Positions 26,170 through 33,093 of a stretch of DNA of 33,093 nucleotides are shown piece after piece. The stretch is from Desmonostoc geniculatum HA4340-LM1 (GTDB taxonomy: Bacteria; Cyanobacteriota; Cyanobacteriia; Cyanobacteriales; Nostocaceae). The DNA lies in NCBI GenBank assembly GCA_019359545.1, contig JAHHHB010000081.1, positions 1 to 33,093 on the forward strand. Direction: 5' to 3'. The notes under the pieces were generated by a model. It did no database searches. It was not told the DNA's origin and saw only the letters and a list, made by a program, of their open reading frames with translations. How positions within the stretch are numbered: position 1 is the stretch's first letter; each line of letters begins with the position of its first letter. Both the position numbers and the translations under genes were made by a program.

Positions 26170-27259
26170 TATAGATTTTAGTATTTTTTGGCAAACTATT
26201 CATTCTGGAATTTTTGGAAAGTAAATGTGCCCGTCCTAGAACTTCCTCAGTAAACGTAAGATTGTCCTGCATTTGCTGAAATAAGGTAACAAGTATATCT
26301 GGACGACCTTGAATCTCAACACAAACACCAAGGAAAATGACCTCAAAGGTCTGGACTGCTTCTCCAACCTGCTGAGGAATCTCTTGCTTGATATTAATGA
26401 TCCGAACACACTCGCTTAACGATCCCCTTGAAGGATTGTTGAGTTCAGATTGCAATTGAGTTGTTACTTCTAAATGTTGTTCAACAAACTTATTTATTTC
26501 TTCAGTAGGTGAATTTTCTGATTTTTCATTTGATACATCCACAATCTGTGGTCGAGGTTGACTCTCAGGTGATAAAGCTGGGGATGAAGAAAGCAAGAGT
26601 AGATGACCAGCTTTGGTTTCAAAAGCTTTGGTTTTGCTAGACTCTTCTGCGGGAGATACTTTTTTGCTGTATCTACCAATGTTACTAGTATTAATACTGT
26701 AAGTAGTGCCATTGCGTTGAGATGTACATTCTAGAGGTTGGTCTTTTAGTTTCTGCTGCACTTCTTTCAAAGTATTCTCATCAACACCGCATTTTCTGGC
26801 ATATGTCTGGTCTATCTTCGTGGAAAACGAAGATAGTTCTTCTTTCAGCTTTCGCACTAGCCATTCTGCAACGCCACACTGCTTTGCTATTTCATTGTTG
26901 CTCCATTGAGACCATTCAAGGTCGTTGAATAATGTCAGCACAGCTCTCCTTTTGTCAGCATTGGAGCGCCTTAACCCATGTGTAGCATTAGCTCCCACTG
27001 AATAAAGAACTGCATCTCGTCGAGTTCCTTGGCGAATCTCTACTGCGATTGTTGAAGAACCTATCTTTTTAGTAGCTTCTAGGCGGTGAAATCCGTCAGC
27101 CAACCAGTAATTTGTCCCATCATAGAAGACTGTTACAGGGAGAAAATTTGCCCCTGTAGTCATGGCTTCAGCATACTCATCAATTAACTCTTGGTTAAGG
27201 CTAGCACGGGATTGAGTTCCACCATCAGTAAGGATAAGAGAGATTTCTAGTTGTGACAT
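26138..27259 (-). CDS. ParB-like nuclease/N-terminal domain protein with HTH
   Basis: I use ATG 27257-27259 (MSQLEISLIL); a TTG at 27310 would add 17 residues of unlikely sequence. The protein is then 373 residues. Residues of about 10-90 form a ParB/sulfiredoxin-type domain with the hallmark ADGFHRLEATKKIG. A helix-turn-helix-like segment follows (WSNNEIAKQCGVAEWLVRKL). The middle is low in complexity and polar. The C-terminal 100 residues match nothing I recognise. No ParA gene is nearby, so chromosome or plasmid partition is not indicated. It heads the operon and overlaps the ACP gene, so it could be a cluster regulator, or a leftover of plasmid-type DNA. Function is unknown; the family call is based on the domain motif. 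Confidence 0.8.
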   Translation of the reverse strand: MSQLEISLILTDGGTQSRASLNQELIDEYAEAMTTGANFLPVTVFYDGTNYWLADGFHRLEATKKIGSSTIAVEIRQGTRRDAVLYSVGANATHGLRRSNADKRRAVLTLFNDLEWSQWSNNEIAKQCGVAEWLVRKLKEELSSFSTKIDQTYARKCGVDENTLKEVQQKLKDQPLECTSQRNGTTYSINTSNIGRYSKKVSPAEESSKTKAFETKAGHLLLLSSSPALSPESQPRPQIVDVSNEKSENSPTEEINKFVEQHLEVTTQLQSELNNPSRGSLSECVRIINIKQEIPQQVGEAVQTFEVIFLGVCVEIQGRPDILVTLFQQMQDNLTFTEEVLGRAHLLSKNSRMNSLPKNTKIYNEFVEYGAYI

Positions 27260-28025
27260 AATATCAGGTTCGGATGGATACTTATAATTAGGGCTGATGC
27301 AAAGATACAAAGACGCTGGAAGGCGGAGAATTTTGAGTTATAAGTAATTAAGTGAACTTGATATAAGATGATATTCTCTGATTATTGCTAGAAATTGGAC
27401 TAACTTCAGGGTTGAGACTGACGCAAAGATATTTATTGAATGAATTTTCCCCGTGTCTCCCTATCCCCGCGTAAGAGCGTCGGTTCATCTCAGTGACATT
27501 TGTCTTGAAAGCAAATATTGCTACAATCACCCCGCATGGAAACTATGTATGTCTGCACTAGTCGCCTTTGTGGGACTATTAGACATCTCCGAAAACTATC
27601 AAAGCTTTGCATTAGCTTCAGTCCATCTGAAAACTCCAAAGATTTTAGTAATGCAAATTGCCAGATACTCTCAGATACTATGATGCATTAGTACAGCATC
27701 AGACACTGAGACGCATATAAACAAGGGTTAATTATGGCTTGCTCTTTTATAGTTAAATTTTTTGAGTCAACGTCCTGGCTTGATACCTTCCTTGGATTCA
27801 ATCAACTTGGGACAGACCATAGTGTTACCTTACGAAAGACAACATACAGTTGCCTGGTCAGTAGTGTAAATTTTTTAATTGTTTATTGCCATTAATTATT
27901 AATAGCTATGGTACACACATTAATTGAAATTTATACTGTTTGGCAATCCCGCATTAGCAGAAAATATAAATTTTAGTTTTAAATATCAGATATGCTAATC
28001 TAATAACAAATATTCTTTTTGACAT

Positions 28026-28215
28026 AGGACTTACGCAAGAAGCCTCTCAAACTCCTGTTCCTCCATGTCCTCTGCGTCGCGCCAGTTGCTACAAGTCGGG
28101 AAACCCGACGGCAGTTGCTTCTCCTGTCGGAGACGCTGCGTGAACAAGTCGGGAAACCCGCCCAACGCACTGGCTTCTTTGTGGTTCGATTTTTTCTTAC
28201 CTGTGCGTAAGTCCT
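28026..28215. mobile_element. MITE-like element with AGGACTTACGCA ends
   Basis: The perfect 12-base inverted repeats AGGACTTACGCA (28026-28037) and TGCGTAAGTCCT (28204-28215) bound about 190 bases. Similarity extends outward: TTGACA occurs on both ends with a TA insertion on the left. The body has no gene. GGACTTACGCA ends are, to my knowledge, common in Nostoc-type small repeats. I see no clear target duplication. Confidence 0.7.
28092..28160. repeat. Two copies of CAAGTCGGGAAACCCG
   Basis: The 16-base unit CAAGTCGGGAAACCCG occurs at 28092-28107 and 28145-28160 inside the MITE-like element. Each copy contains the small palindrome CGGGAAACCCG. The GC-rich material between (CTCCTGTCGGAGACGCTGCG) resembles other interspersed cyanobacterial repeats, so the element looks composite. 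Confidence 0.75.
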
Positions 28216-28396
28216 GTCAATCTAAGCATCCCGTGGTCAAGAAGCAGTCAAAATCAACACCTGATAAACAAAGAGCAGCGTAAATTTTCTTAGGCTTTAG
28301 GGGTTGAAGTCTGTTTTACTCAGTTTGAAAAATAACTGGGGTAATTTGTGATGTGTAGTTTTTTGTTCGCGGCTGATAATCGCTAACCACTTTTTT

Positions 28397-28430
28397 TGTC
28401 CAAAGTCCAAATATTTGCTTTGTTTGGACA
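28397..28430. promoter_or_regulatory. Inverted repeat upstream of the exporter operon
   Basis: TGTCCAAA (28397-28404) pairs perfectly with TTTGGACA (28423-28430) across 18 bases, and GTCCAAA is partly repeated inside. It lies about 325 bases before the devB-like start. It could be an operator or a hairpin; nothing proves either. Confidence 0.35.
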
Positions 28431-28753
28431 CTAGACATAGCTGAAACTTATGTAAATTTTATTTGCTATAGTTACATTCATACTCCAAAATTAATGCAAA
28501 ATAATTTCAATAAACTTCTACTACTCGTGCAATCAACTAGATATTCAGTGCCGTGATGGAGTAATGGGAAAACGATGAAATTAAACTTGCTTCGAGTTTG
28601 TTGCTAATAAGCTGGATAGTTTTGCGATCGCAGATTTTACTGAAAGTGAGGAAATATCATCAATTTGTACTAAGACCCACTGAGAGCCGTAGCTAGCAAC
28701 TGAAATTATGGGTAAATATCTGGACTTGATATCGATGGTGGAAAAGAGCAGAT

Positions 28754-29926
28754 ATGAAGATAAGTAAGAAACTTCAGCCTTGGGGTGGGAAGATTTTTGG
28801 TATTAGCGCAGGTGCGATCGCCCTTGGTTTGATCGGGCTGGGAATTTCTAAGTTAACTGCTCCTAGCCCAGCACAGATGAAACAGGCAAAAGCAGACAGT
28901 GTTACCCAGTTACCTCAGAGGGTGGAAGTTGTAGCTTTGGGACGATTGGAGCCAAAGGGCGAAATGATTCGTGTCGGTGGTTCTAGAGAAGAACGCATTG
29001 GTCGATTGGAGATTTCCGAAGGAGATATAGTTAAGGCGGGTGCAGTTCTGGCATATCTAGAAAGTTATGAAGAGCGGCTAGCAGAACGCAATTACGCAGC
29101 CAGCCAGTTGATAGAGGCAAAGGAACGGCTGAAGGCGACAACTACCTATGCTCAAGCGCAGATCCAGGAAGCTCAGACCAAGATTCAGCAAGTTGACCAA
29201 CCGAGAACCTTTGAACTGGAAGCACAGCAGGCAACTGTGCGGCAACTAAAGGCAGAGCTAGCACTGGCACAGGAAGATTTACAACGTTCCCAAAGCCTAT
29301 ACAAAGAAGGAGCTATCTCCCAGCAATCGCGGGATCGGGAAGTGAGCAACACACGACAATTACAGGAGAAGGTGAATAATGCTACAGCATCCCTGATTAG
29401 ACTACAAACTACATTGAAAACGAATTTGGTTAACGCTCAAGCTGAACTGCGATCGCAGCAAGCAAATTTACCCCTAACGCAGATTCAGGTAGCCTTAGAA
29501 TCAGCACAGCAGAATCTCAATCTGGCAGAAGCTCGCTTGAGACGTACTATTATTCGCGCCCCCAAGACAGGAAGGATTTTAAGAATCCAGACCCACCCAG
29601 GAGAGGTAATTGGCGACAACGGAATTTTAGAAATGGGGGATACGAGTCAGATGTATGCAGTGGCGGAGGTTTATGAAAGCGATGCGGGTTTAGTGAAGGT
29701 AGATCAACCCGCGACAATTATAAGTCGCAACCGAGCCTTTAGTAAACCACTGACTGGGAAAGTAGCTGAAATTGGCTGGCAGATTTTTAAGAATAATATA
29801 CTGAACGATGACCCGGCAGCTAATGCTGATGCGCGAGTCGTAGAGGTAAAAATTCGCCTAGATGATGGTAAGGCGGTGGAAGCTTTTACCAATTTACAAG
29901 TAGATGTGAGAATTAATTTGAGATGA
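28754..29926 (+). CDS. devB: DevB-like membrane fusion protein (HlyD family)
   Basis: This 390-residue periplasmic adaptor starts at ATG 28754. One membrane-spanning helix lies near residues 17-33, followed by the first half of a lipoyl-type domain (GRLEPKGEMIRVGG), a long helical hairpin rich in Ala, Gln and Glu (about 95-260), and the second lipoyl half (RTIIRAPKTGRILRIQTHPGE). In heterocystous cyanobacteria DevB links a DevCA inner-membrane ABC exporter to a TolC-like outer-membrane channel. The stop overlaps the next gene by four bases (ATGA), so translation is coupled. Being divergent from the biosynthetic operon, it may export its product; glycolipid export or another cargo is also possible because DevBCA sets are multiple in these genomes. 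Confidence 0.9.
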   Translation: MKISKKLQPWGGKIFGISAGAIALGLIGLGISKLTAPSPAQMKQAKADSVTQLPQRVEVVALGRLEPKGEMIRVGGSREERIGRLEISEGDIVKAGAVLAYLESYEERLAERNYAASQLIEAKERLKATTTYAQAQIQEAQTKIQQVDQPRTFELEAQQATVRQLKAELALAQEDLQRSQSLYKEGAISQQSRDREVSNTRQLQEKVNNATASLIRLQTTLKTNLVNAQAELRSQQANLPLTQIQVALESAQQNLNLAEARLRRTIIRAPKTGRILRIQTHPGEVIGDNGILEMGDTSQMYAVAEVYESDAGLVKVDQPATIISRNRAFSKPLTGKVAEIGWQIFKNNILNDDPAANADARVVEVKIRLDDGKAVEAFTNLQVDVRINLR

Positions 29927-31077
29927 AAACTCCTCTGGCGTGGTTGAATTTAGTGCATGAGAAAACGCGGCTAGTGGTAGCGATCGCCGGAGTCACTTTT
30001 GCCGTTATCCTCGTATTCATGAATCTAGGCTTTTTAGGAGCGCTGGTAAAAACAGCCAGCATATTTTACAGTAATATAGATGCCGAAATTTATCTAGTGT
30101 CTCCTCAAACGCTGGAAATCAGTAGTACCAAGACATTCCCCATAGAGCGGATCTACCAGAGTGCAGGTATTGAGGGGGTGCAACGAGCCATGCCGCTGTA
30201 CTTAGGTTATCTCCAGTGGCGCAACCCCCAAAACCGCTTGAGTCGAGCAATATTTGCCTTTGGCATTAATCCCAGCGATCCAGTGTTTCTCTTACCGGAG
30301 TTGCAACTGCCAGAAACTCAGGCTGTCTTGCTGCGTCCAGATACAGTGCTAATCGATAGAATCTCCCGCCCAGAGTATGGCCCCCAAACCACTGGTTTAA
30401 TTACAGAGGCTAGGTCTAGTGGGGGTTATAGAAAAGTAAAAATCGGCGGTCAATTTACTATGGGGGGAGGATTTGCCGCCGATGCAACAATAATTATGAG
30501 CGATCAAAACTTTCGTCGCTTTTTCGATCCATTTCCGCTCAATCGAGTCAATCTAGGACTGGTCAAACTCAAAGATGGAGCAGACAAGGTTCGGGTGATT
30601 GAACAACTGCGTCAGATCCTTCCAAAAGATGTTGAAGTAACGATCAAAGAAGAAGTAATTGCTCATGATCGAGACTACTGGATTAGCGCCACCTCAACTG
30701 GCTTCATTTTCAAAATGGGTGTGGCAGTTTCCTGCACTGTTGGCGTGGTCATAGTTTATCAGATTCTTTATTCAGATGTTCATAACCACCTAAAGCAATA
30801 CGCTACGCTCAAAGCAATGGGTTATCGCAGCCGCTATCTTTTCAGTATTGTTATCCAGGAGGCAGTTATCTTGGCAGTGCTGGGATACATTCCTGGCTTT
30901 GCAATTTCCTTCATACTTTACGAATTGCTTAAAAAAGCTTCAAATGGAGGTCTTCCCATAGCTATGGACTTTGGGCGTGCTATTTTCGTGCTGCTATTGA
31001 CTGTGCTGATGTGTACTGTTTCTGGCTTAATCTCCGTCCAAAAAGTAATGACTGCCGATCCGGCAGAAGTATTTTAG
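29923..31077 (+). CDS. devC: DevC-like ABC transporter permease, copy 1
   Basis: This 384-residue FtsX/MacB-type permease has a transmembrane helix near 20-45, a large periplasmic domain with PLYLGYLQWRNPQNRLSRAI and FGINPSDPVFLLPEL, and three C-terminal helices with the DevC-typical YQILYSDVHNHLKQYATLKAMGY segment. It ends in VMTADPAEVF, usual for this family. The start overlaps the devB-like stop (ATGA). It is followed after two bases by a second permease of the same family, so the operon encodes two different DevC subunits. Confidence 0.92.
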   Translation: MKTPLAWLNLVHEKTRLVVAIAGVTFAVILVFMNLGFLGALVKTASIFYSNIDAEIYLVSPQTLEISSTKTFPIERIYQSAGIEGVQRAMPLYLGYLQWRNPQNRLSRAIFAFGINPSDPVFLLPELQLPETQAVLLRPDTVLIDRISRPEYGPQTTGLITEARSSGGYRKVKIGGQFTMGGGFAADATIIMSDQNFRRFFDPFPLNRVNLGLVKLKDGADKVRVIEQLRQILPKDVEVTIKEEVIAHDRDYWISATSTGFIFKMGVAVSCTVGVVIVYQILYSDVHNHLKQYATLKAMGYRSRYLFSIVIQEAVILAVLGYIPGFAISFILYELLKKASNGGLPIAMDFGRAIFVLLLTVLMCTVSGLISVQKVMTADPAEVF

Positions 31078-31079
31078 TC

Positions 31080-32258
31080 ATGGTCATGCTACCACCCCGC
31101 TATACTTCCATTGCATGGTTTAATCTTACTTATGAAAAGCGTCGAATACTAACTGCCGTAGCAGGGGTTTCTTTTGCCGTGCTGCTAATGTTTATGTTTA
31201 AAGGATTTGAAAATGCTTTGTATGACAGCCAAGTGCAGTTACTCAAGCTGTTGAATGGGGATATCATGATTGCTAATACGCTGAAGTACAATATGTTCGT
31301 ACCAGAGCAATTTGCTCGGCGGCGACTCTACCAGGCACAAGCTTTTGACGGTGTAATTGATGCCATTCCGCTATATATTACAACAGCCGACTGGAAGAAT
31401 CCTGTAACGAAAACCGTGCGACCACTGCGGGTACTCGCCTTCAATCCCCAAGATTCGGTTTTGCTTTTACCTGGGGTTGTGCAAAATCTGGAAGCCCTAA
31501 AGATGCCCTGGACAGCCCTCATTGACGAAAAATCCCGAAAAGAAGTAGGGCCAACCCAGGCAGGTATGATCACTGAACTAGCAGAACAGCAGGTTCGCCT
31601 GGTTGGTACCTTCAGTATGGGAACCGATCTGGCCTCTGGTAATGGCAATGTGGTGATCAGCGACCAAAACTTTCTTCGCTATTTTGCTAATTTGAAACCA
31701 GAGGAAGATAGTCGTACCCTCAATACTGTGGATATTGGACTACTCAAGGTTGCGCCAAATACCGATGTAAATGCCTTGGTGAAAGTGCTGCGTCAGGAGT
31801 TGCCTCAAGATGTATCAGCTTGGACAAAAACTCAGTTTGTGCAGCAGGAGCTAGATTACTGGCGGGAAAACACTCTTATTGGCTTTATATTTACGCTGCT
31901 CACAATTATGAGCTTTATGGTTGGTGTAATTTTAGTGTATCAAATTTTATATACAGATATAGCGGAACACTGGGCAGAATATGCCACACTCAAAGCGATC
32001 GGCTATTCTAATTTCCATTTGTTATGCATTGTGTTACAGGAGTCAATCATCTTGGTGTTTTTCGGATTTGTGCCAGGGTTGTTCATTAGTCTGGGGCTAT
32101 ATAGTTTAACTGCCAACGCCACTGGTTTATTGATGCAAATGACGGTGGAACGAGCAATTAGTATTTTGGTGGCAACTTTAGTGATGTGTCTGATTTCTGG
32201 GGGAATTGCTGTTCGGAAAGTACAAGCCACCGATCCTGCGGAGGTCTTTGGCTCGTGA
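31080..32258 (+). CDS. devC: DevC-like ABC transporter permease, copy 2
   Basis: I choose ATG 31080, two bases after the previous stop (ATG 31086 is also possible); a start further upstream would overlap the first permease gene for no gain. The protein is 392 residues, a paralogue of the preceding one with the same topology. It shows PLYITTADWKNP, FNPQDSVLLLPGV, YQILYTDIAEHWAEYATLKAIGY and the ending VQATDPAEVFGS. The two differ enough to suggest an old duplication and a heterodimeric channel. Its stop overlaps the ATPase start (GTGA). Confidence 0.92.
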   Translation: MVMLPPRYTSIAWFNLTYEKRRILTAVAGVSFAVLLMFMFKGFENALYDSQVQLLKLLNGDIMIANTLKYNMFVPEQFARRRLYQAQAFDGVIDAIPLYITTADWKNPVTKTVRPLRVLAFNPQDSVLLLPGVVQNLEALKMPWTALIDEKSRKEVGPTQAGMITELAEQQVRLVGTFSMGTDLASGNGNVVISDQNFLRYFANLKPEEDSRTLNTVDIGLLKVAPNTDVNALVKVLRQELPQDVSAWTKTQFVQQELDYWRENTLIGFIFTLLTIMSFMVGVILVYQILYTDIAEHWAEYATLKAIGYSNFHLLCIVLQESIILVFFGFVPGLFISLGLYSLTANATGLLMQMTVERAISILVATLVMCLISGGIAVRKVQATDPAEVFGS

Positions 32259-32971
32259 ACCCATCTTTTGCAGCTTTTAATAACTCGACATCAAATGACC
32301 CAACGACTGAGCAGTTTGCTGTGCAAATTCGTAACCTTAATTATTATTTTGGTCAGGGTGAATTACGCACCCAGGTTTTGCACAATATCAATCTGGATGT
32401 ACCACAGGGACAGATTGTGATTATGACGGGTCCTTCGGGTTCCGGCAAAACTACTCTTTTGAGTCTGATTGGAGCCTTGCGATCGGCGTCAGAAGGCAGC
32501 CTGAAGGTGCTGGGCTGGGAGCTTGTAGGACTAAGTAACTCTCATCTGGTGCAGGTGCGGCGTAATATTGGCTTTATCTTTCAATCTCATAATTTATTTG
32601 AGTCCCTTACTGCCTCTCAAAATGTAGAAATAGCAGTGGAATTGCAGAAAAATTGGCGTGAAAAACGAAAACAGGCAGTACAGATATTAACTCAGCTGGG
32701 TTTGCCACACCGAGTCAGTTACAAACCTAATGCACTATCTGGGGGGCAAAAACAGCGGGTAGCGATCGCCCGCGCCCTAGTGAACCAACCGCTACTCATC
32801 CTAGCAGATGAACCCACTGCTGCATTAGACAAGCAATCCAGTCGTGAGGTCGTTACGCTCATGCAAAAACTTGCCAAAGAGCAAGGCCGAACAATTTTGA
32901 TGGTGACTCACGACAACAGTATTCTGCATATCGCAGACCGTATTATTAACTTGGTTGAGGGAGGAATCTGA
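32255..32971 (+). CDS. devA: DevA-like ABC transporter ATPase
   Basis: The start is GTG 32255, overlapping the permease stop by four bases; an ATG at 32186 would lie deep in the permease gene. The protein has 238 residues. The Walker A motif GPSGSGKTT is at residues 59-67, the Q-loop FQSHNLF follows, then the signature LSGGQKQRVAIARAL, Walker B with LLILADEPTAALD, and the H-loop VTHD. This is the MacB/LolD-type group to which DevA belongs. The reading frame stops at 32969-32971, at the apparent edge of an insertion sequence, so the last few residues may have been replaced. Confidence 0.93.
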   Translation: MNPSFAAFNNSTSNDPTTEQFAVQIRNLNYYFGQGELRTQVLHNINLDVPQGQIVIMTGPSGSGKTTLLSLIGALRSASEGSLKVLGWELVGLSNSHLVQVRRNIGFIFQSHNLFESLTASQNVEIAVELQKNWREKRKQAVQILTQLGLPHRVSYKPNALSGGQKQRVAIARALVNQPLLILADEPTAALDKQSSREVVTLMQKLAKEQGRTILMVTHDNSILHIADRIINLVEGGI

Positions 32972-33093
32972 GAGGATGTTTGAAAAGTTTTAGGGAGTCA
33001 AAAATTAAGCCAATCGCTTCACCATAATACGGATCATTGCAAGGTAGATAAAAGTTTCTGAGGTTTCGGGCAATAATTCATAATCTCTGACCA
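32970..33093 (-). mobile_element. Insertion sequence, partial (one end)
   Basis: A transposase C-terminus reads from the right edge to a stop at 33005, and about 35 bases of noncoding end follow it. The probable element end, starting near GAGAGGATGTTTGAAAAG, abuts the stop codon of the ABC ATPase gene. The other end and the target duplication are outside the window. Confidence 0.6.
33005..33093 (-). CDS. Transposase, C-terminal fragment (IS5-like DDE family)
   Basis: Only the last 28 codons are in the window. They read VRDYELLPETSETFIYLAMI and then RIMVKRLA before TAA at 33005-33007. This ending, with Y-E-L-L-P, the S-E-T-F-I-Y helix and I-R-I-M-V-K-R-L-A, is one I associate with IS5-group transposases of cyanobacteria. 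The match is by recall and short, so the family is tentative. The gene probably continues intact beyond the edge. Confidence 0.7.
   Translation of the reverse strand, partial: VRDYELLPETSETFIYLAMIRIMVKRLA

Larger units (their letters stand above)
27260..28753. other. Divergent intergenic region with repeats
   Basis: About 1.5 kb separates the biosynthetic operon (leftward) from the exporter operon (rightward). I see no credible protein gene: the short open frames here have no domain motif and run through repeat DNA. It contains a MITE-like repeat (28026-28215), a near-repeat CTGAYGCAAAGATA at 27293-27306 and 27418-27431, and an inverted repeat at 28397-28430. Promoters for both operons should lie here. 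I found no perfect GTA-N8-TAC (NtcA) site in a quick reading of the exporter's upstream side. Confidence 0.7.

Noticed and set aside
27293..27431. Possible CRISPR or iteron array from repeated CTGAYGCAAAGATA
   Set aside because: Only two imperfect copies 125 bases apart, without regular spacing or further units.
27348..27683. Short open frames on both strands right of the ParB-like gene
   Set aside because: They overlap each other, have no motif and lie in sequence with repeat character; I treat the region as intergenic.
28441..28753. NtcA-type site (GTA-N8-TAC) upstream of the devB-like gene
   Set aside because: No exact match was found on reading; near matches are expected by chance in AT-rich DNA.

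Overview
The window reads as chromosomal or plasmid DNA of a filamentous, probably heterocyst-forming cyanobacterium (Nostoc/Anabaena-like). The evidence is moderately AT-rich DNA, many GCGATCGC (HIP1) octamers inside genes, Nostoc-style intergenic palindromes and a DevBCA-type exporter. About 27 kb (1-27259) is one minus-strand biosynthetic gene cluster read from right to left. It is followed, in the opposite orientation, by an exporter operon (28754-32971). The left edge cuts a PKS gene and the right edge cuts an insertion sequence.

Cluster layout in the direction of transcription: a ParB-like DNA-binding protein (26138-27259) overlapping a discrete acyl carrier protein (25861-26169); an AcpS-type phosphopantetheinyl transferase (25378-25803); an aryl acid ligase of the benzoate-CoA ligase type (23792-25351); a salicylate synthase (22445-23767); a second AcpS-type transferase (22020-22433); a KASIII-like protein fused to a carrier domain (20465-21991); an NRPS of TubC docking, Cy, A and PCP domains (16739-20215); a PKS of KS, AT, MT, KR and ACP domains (10729-16566); a four-gene set like FkbK/J/I/H for an ACP-bound hydroxymalonyl or methoxymalonyl extender (6648-10161); a second Cy-A-PCP NRPS with a cysteine code (3053-6502); and a second PKS with KS, AT and the start of a KR region, which runs off the left edge.

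Taken together these genes suggest a salicylate-primed pathway. Chorismate is converted to salicylate, activated and loaded on a carrier. A first heterocyclising module is followed by one polyketide extension, probably with an oxygenated extender and methylation, then a cysteine-derived thiazoline and another polyketide extension. This recalls yersiniabactin- or micacocidin-type phenolic azoline metal chelators, but the oxygenated-extender cassette and the KASIII-ACP fusion make it a distinct architecture. I cannot name the product. No classical O-methyltransferase, thioesterase or siderophore receptor is visible; the missing parts may lie left of base 1.

The divergent operon encodes a DevB-like adaptor, two DevC-like permeases and a DevA-like ATPase, a plausible export system for the product. 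Intergenic regions hold several small mobile or repetitive elements. The clearest is a 215-bp MITE-like element with 18-bp perfect terminal inverted repeats and a 10-bp target duplication, sitting inside the biosynthetic operon at 10433-10647.
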